Part shown: positions 33,466-41,972 of the stretch, one piece after another | How the letters are laid out: every line of letters starts with the position of its first letter | How positions within the stretch are numbered: the stretch's first letter is position 1 | Virus record (IMG/VR): IMGVR_UViG_3300010354_000168 | Coordinates: 1 to 44,060 of that record | Strand: one strand, 5' to 3' | From: a virus | DNA length: 44,060 nt | Notes under the pieces: generated by a model | What the model saw: the letters and a program-made list of their open reading frames with translations, nothing else | Databases searched by the model: none | What the model was told of the DNA's origin: nothing | Program-made: the position numbers and the translations under genes

Positions 33466-33779
33466 TGAAATCCTTTAAACAGTTTCTTTCAGAAAATATC
33501 AATATTTCCGGAGATTTCAATGGAAATCTTTATGTAAATAGTTCTGATATTCAATGCGAACCAGTTAAAGAATCCTTTATTGCTGATGTGGTTTGGGAAG
33601 GAAAATTATATAGAATGGAAGTTGAGGGGGTTATGCTATCAAAAAATGAGTTAGCGGAGCAGTTGCAATCAGAATATCCTGGAGCAATTGTCCACAACGT
33701 TTATCCATTGGCACAAAATTCTTTAAAGATTAAAAGTGCTCAAAGATATAGACCAGAAAGTTTAACATGGGGTGATTAA
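33465..33779 (+). CDS. Predicted internal head protein with cleavable targeting peptide (104 aa)
   Basis: The ATG at 33465 overlaps the stop of the previous gene (TAATG) and has an excellent ribosome site, GGAGGT at 33452-33457; the upstream TTG at 33450 is rejected for this reason. The first residues MKSFKQFLSENINISG fit the T4 capsid-targeting peptide, with L-S-E as a proper (L/I)-x-E site so that the gp21 protease would cut after residue 10. The remaining part starts with a beta segment and carries VVWEGKLYRMEVEGVMLSKN, then ELAEQLQSEYPGAIVHNVYP. This is a copy of a domain in the previous protein (residues 427-477). A role inside the head is inferred from the peptide and neighbours. Confidence 0.78.
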   Translation: MKSFKQFLSENINISGDFNGNLYVNSSDIQCEPVKESFIADVVWEGKLYRMEVEGVMLSKNELAEQLQSEYPGAIVHNVYPLAQNSLKIKSAQRYRPESLTWGD

Positions 33780-33782
33780 TTT

Positions 33783-35222
33783 ATGGCTCAGTGGAATATA
33801 ACCACTCAAGATTATTTAAATCAAGAGAGGAGTTTATTTGAAGTTGTTGGTGTTGCATCAAGTGATGGTCAAATAATTAGTGATCAAAATCCATTTCCAG
33901 TTACTGGAAATATTGGAATACAAACTGGAACTTATGTAACGATTAATCCAGATACAACAGCACTGGATGCTTTTGGTAGGCAAAGAATTTCAGAACCATT
34001 TACTCTTGGGGATTATAAGCATCTTTATGCAATTGATACTAACTTTATAGACAGCGTTTCTGGTGCAGGTTCTACATTATCATTTATATCAAACCAAGCA
34101 GCAGCAAGATTGCAAACAGGTATTGGAAGCACTGCATATTGTGTTCATCAAACAAAGGCATATCATCACTACCAACCAGGAAAGTCCCAACTGATTTTTA
34201 GTTCTTTTAATTTCTATGCACCTCAACAAAATGCAACTAAAAGAACTGGATACTTTGATGATAGAGATGGAATATACCTAGAACAAGTTGGATTAAGCAC
34301 CTCCGATGGTATAAATGCTGGTATAGGTACGTATAACTGGGTTATCAGAACATTCACAAGTGGAATTGCAACAGAAACCAGAATTCCACAATCTCAGTGG
34401 AACAAAGATAAATGTGATGGAACTGGAGAATCAGGATTTAATATTGATTTCACAAAAACTCAACTTATGTTCATTGATTTTCAATGGTTAGGTGTAGGTA
34501 GAGTTCGTTGCGGTTTTGCTCACGACGGAAAATTAATTTCTGCTCACGAATTTTTACATTCCAATAATAATTCAAAAGTTTATATTTCAAATCCAAACCT
34601 TCCGGTTCGTTGTGAAATAAGAAATACTGCAGTAGGTGTCGGAGCATCATTTGACCAAATTTGTTCTACAGTTGCAAGTGAGGGAGGATATACAGAAAGT
34701 GGTGTTGATTTTTCTCACACAATGTTGAGCACAAGGGTAGTTCCCACTCCCGGAGGAACAGAACTCCCATTAATTGCAATTCGTCTTAAAAATAGTTATC
34801 AAGGATATCCTAATAGAATGTCTGTTAGATTAAATCAATTATCAATGTATGCAGAAACAAATAGCGTTGTTTTTAAAATAGTTAAGTTGCCAGGATCTGC
34901 TTATATTGGATTGACAACTTTAGGGCAAGGCACTATTTGGACTTCTGCTTCTAATAACAGTGGGGTTGAATATTGTGAAAATGCAACAGTATATGATGAT
35001 GGCGATGAGTTTGCTTCAGGTTATGTTCCATCCGGTGCATCACAAAACTCGTTATCTCCAGTTTCTTCTGGATCTCTTACTGCAGCAAAGAAAAATATTA
35101 TTGTTCAAAACATTGATTCAACTGATTCCGAAATCTACGCCATTATTGTAAGAACATTATCGACTAGTGTAGGTGCAGGTGCTAACGTGGCAGCAGCAAT
35201 TCAGTGGAGAGAGATTTACTAA
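33783..35222 (+). CDS. Conserved virion structural protein (479 aa)
   Basis: The ATG at 33783 gives 479 residues beginning MAQWNITTQDYLNQERSLFE. Much of it is beta-rich with Gly/Ser/Thr. Conserved-looking pieces are DAFGRQRISEPFTLGDYKHL, FDDRDGIYLEQVGLSTSDG, FDQICSTVASEGGYTESG and the C-terminal VAAAIQWREIY. Proteins with this combination occur in nearly all T4-like cyanophages just before the large terminase gene and are usually labelled structural, from memory. The segment FDWQWLGVGRVRCGFAHDGK-like (here FQWLGVGRVRCGFAHDGK) is like a lectin or coat strand pair. No signal peptide. It follows the head-protein cluster by 3 bases and precedes gp17 by 3 bases, so it is co-transcribed with both. 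Exact place in the virion unknown. Confidence 0.8.
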   Translation: MAQWNITTQDYLNQERSLFEVVGVASSDGQIISDQNPFPVTGNIGIQTGTYVTINPDTTALDAFGRQRISEPFTLGDYKHLYAIDTNFIDSVSGAGSTLSFISNQAAARLQTGIGSTAYCVHQTKAYHHYQPGKSQLIFSSFNFYAPQQNATKRTGYFDDRDGIYLEQVGLSTSDGINAGIGTYNWVIRTFTSGIATETRIPQSQWNKDKCDGTGESGFNIDFTKTQLMFIDFQWLGVGRVRCGFAHDGKLISAHEFLHSNNNSKVYISNPNLPVRCEIRNTAVGVGASFDQICSTVASEGGYTESGVDFSHTMLSTRVVPTPGGTELPLIAIRLKNSYQGYPNRMSVRLNQLSMYAETNSVVFKIVKLPGSAYIGLTTLGQGTIWTSASNNSGVEYCENATVYDDGDEFASGYVPSGASQNSLSPVSSGSLTAAKKNIIVQNIDSTDSEIYAIIVRTLSTSVGAGANVAAAIQWREIY

Positions 35223-35225
35223 TTT

Positions 35226-36878
35226 ATGGCAAATTCTAATGATGTTTATCTTGGCAATCCGTTACTAAAAAAAGCAAATACTCCGATTGAATTTACTCAA
35301 GAACAAATTATTGAGTTTGTTAAGTGTAAAGATGATCCTGTGTATTTTGCTAAAAATTATGTAAAAATTGTAACTCTTGATCATGGATTACAACCATTTA
35401 GGATGTATCCATTTCAAGAGAAACTTGTCAATAGGTTTCACCAAAACAGATTTAACATCTGTAAGATGCCTAGACAGACAGGTAAATCGACCACAGTAGT
35501 GTCCTTCCTACTCCACTACGCGGTGTTTAATGACAACGTTAATATAGGTATCCTAGCAAACAAAGCAGCAACCGCAAGAGAGCTCCTAGACAGGTTACAG
35601 ACAGCTTATGAAAACCTACCAAAGTGGATGCAACAAGGAATTATCTCCTGGAACAAAGGTTCTTTGGAATTGGAGAACGGAAGTAAAATCTTGGCTGCTT
35701 CTACTTCTGCTTCTGCAGTTCGTGGTATGTCATTCAATATTATATTTTTGGACGAATTTGCATTCGTCCCAAATCATATTGCAGACGACTTCTTTAGTTC
35801 AGTATATCCAACGATTTCTTCGGGTAAATCAACGAAGGTAATTATTGTTTCCACCCCTAAGGGTATGAATCATTTTTACCGCATGTGGCATGATGCAGAA
35901 CGCGGTAAAAATGAATACATCTACACAGATGTTCATTGGTCGGAAGTTCCGGGAAGAGATGAAGCATGGAAAGCACAAACAATTGCAAACACTTCGGAGC
36001 AGCAGTTTAAAGTTGAGTTTGAATGTGAGTTTTTAGGATCCGTAGATACTCTTATTGCACCAAGTAAACTACGAAGTTTAGTTTATGATCACCCATTAAA
36101 GAGAAATGCTGGTTTAGATGTATATGAAGAAGTTCAAGAAGAACATGATTATGTAATGACAGTTGACGTTGCCAGAGGAGTAAGTGAAGACTATTCTGCA
36201 TTTGTTGTCACAGATATAACAAACTTTCCACATAAAATTGTGGCGAAGTATAGAAATAATGAAATTAAACCAATGCTATTCCCAAATATTATTTTTGAGG
36301 TGGCAAAAAATTATAACTCGGCGTATATCCTATGTGAAGTAAATGATATTGGAGATCAGGTAGCATCTCTTCTTCATTACGACTTAGAGTATCAGAACGT
36401 TTTGATGTGTTCAATGAGAGGTAGAGCAGGACAAATAGTTGGTCAAGGTTTTTCTGGAAAGAAAACCCAACTTGGCGTAAAAATGTCCAAAACAGTTAAA
36501 AAGATTGGATCTCTTAATCTTAAAACTCTTATAGAAGAAAATAAATTAATATTTAATGACTATGAGATAATTTCAGAATTAACAACTTTTGTACAGAAGC
36601 ATAATTCATTTGAGGCAGAAGAGGGGTGTAATGATGACTTAGCAATGTGCTTAGTCATCTATGCCTGGTTAGTTGCTCAAGATTACTTTAAAGAACTAAC
36701 TGATCAGGATGTAAGAAAAAGAATATATGAAGAGCAAAAGAATCAGATAGAACAAGATATGGCACCATTTGGATTTATTGTCGATGGTATAGATGATTCT
36801 AGTTTTGTTGATAATAGTGGTGATCGTTGGTTTACCGACGAATATGGTGATATGGCATATATGTGGGAATATAGATAA
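35226..36878 (+). CDS. 17: Large terminase subunit gp17
   Basis: ATP-driven DNA packaging motor and headful nuclease. The ATPase domain is N-terminal: the conserved FQEKLVNRF helix, then Walker A PRQTGKST at about residues 82-89, Walker B IIFLDEFA at about 172-179, and the coupling motif KVIIVSTPKGMNHFYRMW. The nuclease domain has the acidic residues expected for an RNase H fold: the Asp of MTVDVARGVSEDYSA (about 313), the Glu/Asp of CEVNDIGDQVA (about 370) and the Asp pair of GCNDDLAMCLVIYAW (about 468). All catalytic motifs are intact. The protein has 550 residues (T4: 610), with a shorter N-terminal end. TAATG overlaps the following small gene. A shift to better codon quality (GTCC, CTCC) is seen around 35480-35620. 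Confidence 0.97.
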   Translation: MANSNDVYLGNPLLKKANTPIEFTQEQIIEFVKCKDDPVYFAKNYVKIVTLDHGLQPFRMYPFQEKLVNRFHQNRFNICKMPRQTGKSTTVVSFLLHYAVFNDNVNIGILANKAATARELLDRLQTAYENLPKWMQQGIISWNKGSLELENGSKILAASTSASAVRGMSFNIIFLDEFAFVPNHIADDFFSSVYPTISSGKSTKVIIVSTPKGMNHFYRMWHDAERGKNEYIYTDVHWSEVPGRDEAWKAQTIANTSEQQFKVEFECEFLGSVDTLIAPSKLRSLVYDHPLKRNAGLDVYEEVQEEHDYVMTVDVARGVSEDYSAFVVTDITNFPHKIVAKYRNNEIKPMLFPNIIFEVAKNYNSAYILCEVNDIGDQVASLLHYDLEYQNVLMCSMRGRAGQIVGQGFSGKKTQLGVKMSKTVKKIGSLNLKTLIEENKLIFNDYEIISELTTFVQKHNSFEAEEGCNDDLAMCLVIYAWLVAQDYFKELTDQDVRKRIYEEQKNQIEQDMAPFGFIVDGIDDSSFVDNSGDRWFTDEYGDMAYMWEYR

Positions 36879-37105
36879 TGGAACTAGATAAGCAAATAAA
36901 ACTCGGTCATTTATTGCTTGTCGACAGAAAATGTAGAGTGTGTAGTGAGACTAAAAATTTAATAGATGGTTTTTATAGAACACGTAAAGATAGGGGTGCA
37001 GTTGCATCCTCATATTCTTATGAGTGTAGAGATTGTACAATACAAAGAATAAAAGATAAAAATAAAAAGACTAATCTCAATAAATGGGAGTATCCTGACT
37101 GGTAA
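36878..37105 (+). CDS. Small zinc-finger protein after terminase (75 aa)
   Basis: The ATG at 36878 shares one base with the stop of gene 17 (TAATG) and gives 75 residues. The core KCRVCSETKNLIDGFYRTRK ... SSYSYECRDCTIQR contains two C-x-x-C knuckles 30-odd residues apart, a typical small zinc-binding fold. The C-terminal tail is basic (KDKNKKTNLNKW). This arrangement resembles the zinc part of HNH-type proteins, but the HNH catalytic residues (His, Asn) are not present, so it is probably a binding protein rather than a nuclease. It could bind DNA or terminase. Recurrent in cyanophages at this place, from memory. After it follow a hairpin and the late promoter of gene 18. Confidence 0.75.
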   Translation: MELDKQIKLGHLLLVDRKCRVCSETKNLIDGFYRTRKDRGAVASSYSYECRDCTIQRIKDKNKKTNLNKWEYPDW

Positions 37106-37108
37106 AGA

Positions 37109-37134
37109 TTTCACGTCTCATTTCCCCCGTGAAA
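37109..37134 (+). terminator. Hairpin between the terminase block and gene 18
   Basis: TTTCACG (37109-37115) and CGTGAAA (37128-37134) form a perfect 7-bp stem with a 12-base C/T-rich loop, 3 bases after the zinc-finger gene's stop. A T run (37141-37145) starts 6 bases after the stem. It may be a weak terminator or an RNA 3'-end stabiliser; the gap before the T run argues against a strong one. Confidence 0.4.
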
Positions 37135-37145
37135 AGTAAGTTTTT

Positions 37146-37153
37146 AATAAATA
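37146..37153 (+). promoter_or_regulatory. T4-type late promoter (AATAAATA), gene 18
   Basis: AATAAATA, 7 of 8 matches to the T4 late consensus, lies in a true intergenic stretch 35 bases before the ATG of gene 18, behind a hairpin. This is one of the best-placed late promoters in the window; the sheath gene is highly expressed in T4-like phages. Confidence 0.65.
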
Positions 37154-37188
37154 TTTTTTAGATAAACTGAGACTTTACGGAGAAAAAC

Positions 37189-39396
37189 ATGGCGACTCCT
37201 CAATTATCTCCAGGCGTACTCGTCAGAGAGGTTGATTTAACGGTAGGAAGAGCTGATAATGTTTTAGATAACATTGGTGCAATTGCGGGACCCTTTCCAA
37301 TTGGACCAGTTGATTACCCAATTGACATCACTACAGAGCAAGAGTTAATTAACGTATTTGGAAAACCACTCTCTACAGATTCCCAATACGAATATTGGAT
37401 GAGTGCGTCATCATATCTTTCATATGGTGGTGTTCTTAAGGTTGTAAGAACTGGTGGATCAACACTTAACAATGCAAATGCTGGTGTTGGTGTTGCATTT
37501 ACAACGATACTGGATATCGATAATTATGATGATTACATGACCAATCATTCTGACGGTAATAATTTCACATTTGCCGCTAAGAATCCTGGATCATGGGCAA
37601 ACAATCTTAAAGTTTGCTTTATTGATGATTATGCAGATCAAACCATTGGAATTACAACTACTAGTTTAGCGGGACTTGGCGCTACAGTTGGATATGGTGT
37701 AACTGTAGCATTAAGTAATGTTGTTTTGCCAGGTGCTGGTTCAACCTCAGTATTCAGTGGTTATTTGAAGGGTATTATCACTGGAGTAACAACTGCTACT
37801 TCAGGATCAACAAGTTCAACAATTGATGTTAAGATTCTATCAAGAGTATCAACTGCCGGAACTGAAACTAGAATCAGTTATGCCGAGGGAACTAATTTTG
37901 CAGCGTTTAGTGCTAGCGATGCTCTGAAATTTATCAATAGCTCTGGAGCACAAGCAGGATCAGCAACCGCAGCTTCAATTTCAGATTGGTATGATAATCA
38001 AACTTTAAATCTGGCAAACTCAACAATTTATTGGAAGTCAATTGCACCTAAGCCAGGAACAACAAGATATGCATCTGAAAGAAATTCATATAATGATGAA
38101 CTTCACGTAGTTGTTGTTGATGATCTGGGAACCATTACTGGAAACCAAGGAACTCTCTTAGAGAAGCACGTTGGATTATCCAAAGCACTTGATGCCGTAT
38201 CTGCAGTTAACTCACCACAAAAAATTTGGTATGAGCAGTTCCTTGCAGACTATTCATCACAAATTTATGCTGGAGGAAATCCAGGATCAACCGCAGATTC
38301 TGTCCATGGAACATCTCCAAGAGCAACAGGATTTACAACATATTCTGGAGTTGGTTCCGTATCATTCAATCCAGTTTCAACTTCAGATGGAACATGGGGT
38401 CTGAATACACAAGATGTTCAATTCAATGTAATTGGCAATAAGACATATACACTTAGAGGTGGAGTAGATTATAGTGCATCTGGTGGAATGAAGCCAGAGC
38501 TTGGAAGCCTCATTACATCATATGGATTATTCTCAAATAAAGATGAAATTCAGGTTGATTATTTAATCATGGGTCCTGGATTTGATAACGAATCAGATTC
38601 TCAGGCAAAAGCAAGTTATCTAATTTCTCTTGCTGAGCAAAGAAAGGATTGTGTTGCTACAATTGGAGCTCATAGAGCAAACTTAATTGGCGTAACAAAT
38701 ACCACAACTCAGACAACAAACCTGGTTAAGTACTTTAGTTCACTACCATCATCTTCATATGCTGTGTTTGATAGTGGATACAAGTATACCTATGATAGAT
38801 TCAATAATAAATTCCGTTACATCCCATGTAATGCTGATGTTGCTGGTTTAATGTGCCGCACAAACATTGTTGCTTATCCATGGTTCTCTCCTGCAGGTCA
38901 GCAAAGAGGAATTATCAACAATGCAGTTAAACTGGCATACAATCCAAATAAAGCACAGAGAGATCAACTCTATCCACAAAGAATCAACGCAATCGTTACT
39001 CAACCTGGAATAGGAACTCTCCTCTTTGGTGATAAGACTGCACTTGGCTATGCATCGGCATTTGATAGAATCAATGTTCGCCGCTTGTTCCTGACAATTG
39101 AGCAGGCATTGCAAAGAGCTGCACAAGCTCAACTATTTGAATTGAACGATGAGCTCACAAGAGCAAACTTTAGAAACATTGTTGAACCATATCTGCGTGA
39201 TGTTCAGGCAAAGAGAGGTCTTTATGGATTCTTAGTTGTTTGCGATAGCACAAACAACACTCCTGATGTTATTGATAACAATGAGTTTAGAGCTGACATC
39301 TTCTTGAAACCAGCCAAGTCTATTAACTTCATAACACTCACATTTGTTGCTACACGCACTGGTGTAAGTTTTGAAGAAGTAGTTGGTAGAGTTTAA
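37189..39396 (+). CDS. 18: Tail sheath protein gp18
   Basis: Homologue of T4 gp18, the contractile sheath subunit. The N-terminus (QLSPGVLVREVDLTVGRADN) and the C-terminal domain (LFLTIEQALQRAAQAQLFEL, then NDELTRANFRNIVEPYLRDVQAKRGLYGFLVVCD and ADIFLKPAKSINFITLTFVA) are the interlocking arms that link sheath subunits in the T4 family. The length is 735 residues (T4: 659). The extra piece around residues 150-240 (GLGATVGYGVTVALSNVVLP, then SGYLKGIITGVTTATSGSTS) is a Gly/Thr/Ser-rich beta insert, probably on the outside of the sheath. GGAG before the ATG is the ribosome site. Followed by the tube gene. Confidence 0.96.
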   Translation: MATPQLSPGVLVREVDLTVGRADNVLDNIGAIAGPFPIGPVDYPIDITTEQELINVFGKPLSTDSQYEYWMSASSYLSYGGVLKVVRTGGSTLNNANAGVGVAFTTILDIDNYDDYMTNHSDGNNFTFAAKNPGSWANNLKVCFIDDYADQTIGITTTSLAGLGATVGYGVTVALSNVVLPGAGSTSVFSGYLKGIITGVTTATSGSTSSTIDVKILSRVSTAGTETRISYAEGTNFAAFSASDALKFINSSGAQAGSATAASISDWYDNQTLNLANSTIYWKSIAPKPGTTRYASERNSYNDELHVVVVDDLGTITGNQGTLLEKHVGLSKALDAVSAVNSPQKIWYEQFLADYSSQIYAGGNPGSTADSVHGTSPRATGFTTYSGVGSVSFNPVSTSDGTWGLNTQDVQFNVIGNKTYTLRGGVDYSASGGMKPELGSLITSYGLFSNKDEIQVDYLIMGPGFDNESDSQAKASYLISLAEQRKDCVATIGAHRANLIGVTNTTTQTTNLVKYFSSLPSSSYAVFDSGYKYTYDRFNNKFRYIPCNADVAGLMCRTNIVAYPWFSPAGQQRGIINNAVKLAYNPNKAQRDQLYPQRINAIVTQPGIGTLLFGDKTALGYASAFDRINVRRLFLTIEQALQRAAQAQLFELNDELTRANFRNIVEPYLRDVQAKRGLYGFLVVCDSTNNTPDVIDNNEFRADIFLKPAKSINFITLTFVATRTGVSFEEVVGRV

Positions 39397-39404
39397 TTTT
39401 TAGA

Positions 39405-39412
39405 TCTAAATA
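39405..39412 (+). promoter_or_regulatory. Late-promoter-like site (TCTAAATA), gene 19
   Basis: TCTAAATA differs from the T4 late consensus in one position and lies 20 bases before the ATG of gene 19, in the 36-base gap after gene 18. The gap also carries a very strong ribosome site, AAGGAGG at 39417-39423, consistent with high expression of the tail tube. Confidence 0.5.
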
Positions 39413-39432
39413 ACAAAAGGAGGACCTAAACA

Positions 39433-40023
39433 ATGGCATCAACTAGAGAAAACAAAACGATTTCCCAGTTTAAATCTGCACTAGTTGGCGGCGGCGCCCG
39501 CCCCAACCTGTTTGAAGTAGAACTAGCAACACTTCCAGGTAATATTGATTGGGATTCTGATAATTTCAGATTCATGTGCAAAGCAGCACAACTTCCTGGT
39601 CAAACAATTGGGGCAATTGATGTTCCATTTAGAGGAAGAGTATTTAAAGTTGCTGGTGACAGAACTATCGATGCATGGACAGTAACAATCATTAACGATG
39701 AGGGATTTGTCTTAAGAAATGCATTTGAAGCTTGGACCGAACTAATTGCAAAACTTGATACCAACATTGGTGCCACGGATCCATCTGCATACATGGTAAA
39801 TGCAAAAGTTTATCAACTTGGAAGAGGATCTACCGCAAGTAGCCAAGATAACACAGGATCGGCAAATGCAGTTCTTAAGGAGTATGAATTTATTGATATT
39901 TTCCCAACTGCAGTAAGTGCTATTGATCTTTCATATGATAGCAGTGGGACAATTGAGGAATTTACGGTTGAATTCCAAGTTCAAAGCATTAACGTAACTG
40001 GTGCTGGTGGTCCAAACGGTTAA
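39433..40023 (+). CDS. 19: Tail tube protein gp19
   Basis: Homologue of T4 gp19, the inner tail tube subunit through which DNA passes. The beginning (NKTISQFKSALVGGGARPNL, then FEVELATLPG) and the central motif FMCKAAQLPGQTIGAIDVPFRGRVFKVAGDRT are the family signature, with the PGQ-x-I-G and P-F-RG turns. The length is 196 residues (T4: 163), the difference lying mainly in the loop AKVYQLGRGSTASSQDNTGS. The last part, EFIDIFPTAVSAIDLSYDSS, then EFTVEFQVQ, is also typical. A perfect ribosome site precedes the ATG. The stop TAA runs directly into the late promoter motif of gene 20. Confidence 0.96.
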   Translation: MASTRENKTISQFKSALVGGGARPNLFEVELATLPGNIDWDSDNFRFMCKAAQLPGQTIGAIDVPFRGRVFKVAGDRTIDAWTVTIINDEGFVLRNAFEAWTELIAKLDTNIGATDPSAYMVNAKVYQLGRGSTASSQDNTGSANAVLKEYEFIDIFPTAVSAIDLSYDSSGTIEEFTVEFQVQSINVTGAGGPNG

Positions 40024-40029
40024 TAAATA
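40022..40029 (+). promoter_or_regulatory. T4-type late promoter (AATAAATA), gene 20
   Basis: AATAAATA lies 30 bases before the ATG of gene 20 and overlaps the TAA stop of gene 19 (40021-40023). A second, weaker AATAAATT stands directly before the ATG. Confidence 0.55.
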
Positions 40030-40059
40030 GTCTAAAGGTTATTCTAAAACTAATAAATT

Positions 40060-41751
40060 ATGGCAAAATTATTTGGATTCTCTATTGAGGATACTGAACC
40101 ATTATCACCCAATGTGGTTTCCCCCGTCCCCCCTAACAATGAGGACGGGGTTGACCATTATTTAAGTGGTGGTTTTTTTGGTTCGTACGTTGATATTGAG
40201 GGAGTTTATAGAACAGAATTTGAGTTAATTAAAAGATATCGCGAAATGGCACTTCACCCTGAAGTTGATAGTGCAATTGAAGACATTGTAAACGAAGCAA
40301 TTGTTTCGGATACAAATGATACTCCAGTACAAATTGATCTAGATAATCTAAATGCTAGTGATGGAATCAAGAAAAAAATTCGTCAAGAATTTAAACATAT
40401 TTTAAATCTATTAGATTTTGATAAAAAGTCTCATGAAATTTATAGAAATTGGTATATTGATGGAAGAATTTACTATCATAAAGTAATTGATCTTAAGAAT
40501 CCAAATGATGGTATTCAGGAATTGAGGTATATTGACGCAATGAAAATGCGTTATATTAGGCAAGATAAAAAGAAAAACAAAGATAAGTATAAAGTTTCTG
40601 TAGTACAAAGTGATAATCCAATGGATTATGACTTTCCAGAAATTGAGGAGTATTTCATTTACAATCCAAAATCACAATATCCAACTGGAAATTTAAATGC
40701 AACTGGATCAAGTCAGGGTATAAAAATTGCAAAGGATGCAGTTACATACTGCACTTCGGGTTTAGTAGATAGAAATAAAGGAACTACTCTATCATATCTA
40801 CATAAGGCAATCAAATCTCTCAATCAACTCCGCATGATTGAAGATTCTCTTGTTATTTACAGACTTTCAAGAGCACCAGAAAGAAGAATTTTTTATATTG
40901 ATGTAGGAAACCTACCAAAAGTTAAGGCAGAACAATATCTCCGTGACGTTATGATGCGGTATCGTAATAAGTTAGTTTATGATGCATCAACTGGAGAAAT
41001 TCGCGATGATAAAAAATACATGGCAATGCTTGAAGACTTTTGGCTTCCACGCCGTGAAGGTGGCAGAGGAACTGAAATCTCCACTCTTCCAGGGGGTCAA
41101 AATCTTGGGGAGATTACAGATATTGAATATTTTAAGAAGAAGCTATATCGCTCACTAAACGTTCCACCATCAAGAATGGATGGAGAAGGTGGATTTAATC
41201 TTGGTCGTTCATCAGAAATTCTTAGAGATGAACTTAAGTTCACAAAATTTGTTGGTCGTCTAAGAAAAAGATTTTCAAACATGTTTAATGACATGTTGAG
41301 AACTCAACTCATTCTTAAAAACATTGTAACCCCAGAAGACTGGGAGATTATGAGTGAGCATATTCAGTATGATTTCTTATATGATAACCACTTCTCAGAA
41401 CTCAAAGACTCCGAGTTGTTGAATGAAAGGTTAAATATGGTTGCCGTTGCAGAACCATATGTTGGTAAGTATTTCTCACAAGATTATGTGAGAAGAAAGA
41501 TTCTTCGCCAAACAGATGTTGAGATTCTAGAACAAGATGCACTCATTGAAAAAGAAATTGAAGATGGTGTAATTCCCGACCCGAGCGCACAAGCAATGGG
41601 TATGGGTGGAGAAGAAGTTCCACTAGAACAAGATGGATCACAATCCACTATGGATTTGGGTGCTCCAGTTATGGAGCCAGACCTTGAATCACAAGGTCAA
41701 GCAACTGAAGCACCTGGCATTACAAAAATGCCCAAGGGTGGAGAAATATAA
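40060..41751 (+). CDS. 20: Portal vertex protein gp20
   Basis: Homologue of T4 gp20, the dodecameric ring through which DNA enters the head and on which the head is started. The length is 563 residues (T4: 524). Typical elements are YRTEFELIKRYREMALHPEV followed by DSAIEDIVNEAIV, the wing region RYIDAMKMRYIRQDKKKNK, the stem RLSRAPERRIFYIDVGNLPK ... AEQYLRDVMMRYRNKLVYDA, and the LPGGQNLGEITDIEYFKKKL with NVPPSRM segment that is the best-known part of the family. The C-terminal 50 residues are acidic and Gly/Met-rich. This gene has been the usual marker for cyanomyovirus diversity. Its TAA stop lies inside the perfect late promoter of the next unit. Confidence 0.97.
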   Translation: MAKLFGFSIEDTEPLSPNVVSPVPPNNEDGVDHYLSGGFFGSYVDIEGVYRTEFELIKRYREMALHPEVDSAIEDIVNEAIVSDTNDTPVQIDLDNLNASDGIKKKIRQEFKHILNLLDFDKKSHEIYRNWYIDGRIYYHKVIDLKNPNDGIQELRYIDAMKMRYIRQDKKKNKDKYKVSVVQSDNPMDYDFPEIEEYFIYNPKSQYPTGNLNATGSSQGIKIAKDAVTYCTSGLVDRNKGTTLSYLHKAIKSLNQLRMIEDSLVIYRLSRAPERRIFYIDVGNLPKVKAEQYLRDVMMRYRNKLVYDASTGEIRDDKKYMAMLEDFWLPRREGGRGTEISTLPGGQNLGEITDIEYFKKKLYRSLNVPPSRMDGEGGFNLGRSSEILRDELKFTKFVGRLRKRFSNMFNDMLRTQLILKNIVTPEDWEIMSEHIQYDFLYDNHFSELKDSELLNERLNMVAVAEPYVGKYFSQDYVRRKILRQTDVEILEQDALIEKEIEDGVIPDPSAQAMGMGGEEVPLEQDGSQSTMDLGAPVMEPDLESQGQATEAPGITKMPKGGEI

Positions 41752-41754
41752 ATA
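41747..41754 (+). promoter_or_regulatory. Perfect T4 late promoter (TATAAATA), gene 67
   Basis: TATAAATA is identical to the T4 late consensus. The TAA in its core (41749-41751) is the stop codon of gene 20. It lies 28 bases before the ATG of the gp67 homologue and would serve the prohead-core and protease genes. Confidence 0.7.
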
Positions 41755-41782
41755 AAAACGATTATTTCTAGGTATTAAAGAA

Positions 41783-41965
41783 ATGGATGATCTCATGGAT
41801 ATGATTATTGCTGATGAATCACCATCCCAAATCAGTGATAAAATCAAAGAAATTCTTTTTGCAAAATCTGCAGAACGTATTGATTCTTTTAGACCAATGG
41901 TATCACAGAACATGTTTGGTCAAGAAGATATTGAAGATGAAGAAGAAATTGGAGAAGAGGAATAA
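41783..41965 (+). CDS. 67: Prohead core protein gp67 (PIP)
   Basis: Probable homologue of T4 gp67, a small prohead core protein that is cut by gp21 during head maturation. The 60 residues start MDDLMDMIIADESPSQISDK and continue with a helix (IKEILFAKSAERIDSFRPMV). They end in an acidic tail (EDIEDEEEIGEEE). T4 gp67 has the same plan: an N-terminal helix with small A/I/E residues, then a strongly acidic tail. Position directly after gene 20, as in T4, supports the call. The sequence alone would be too short to be certain. The opposite-strand frame is a shadow. Confidence 0.82.
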   Translation: MDDLMDMIIADESPSQISDKIKEILFAKSAERIDSFRPMVSQNMFGQEDIEDEEEIGEEE

Positions 41966-41972
41966 TTAATTT

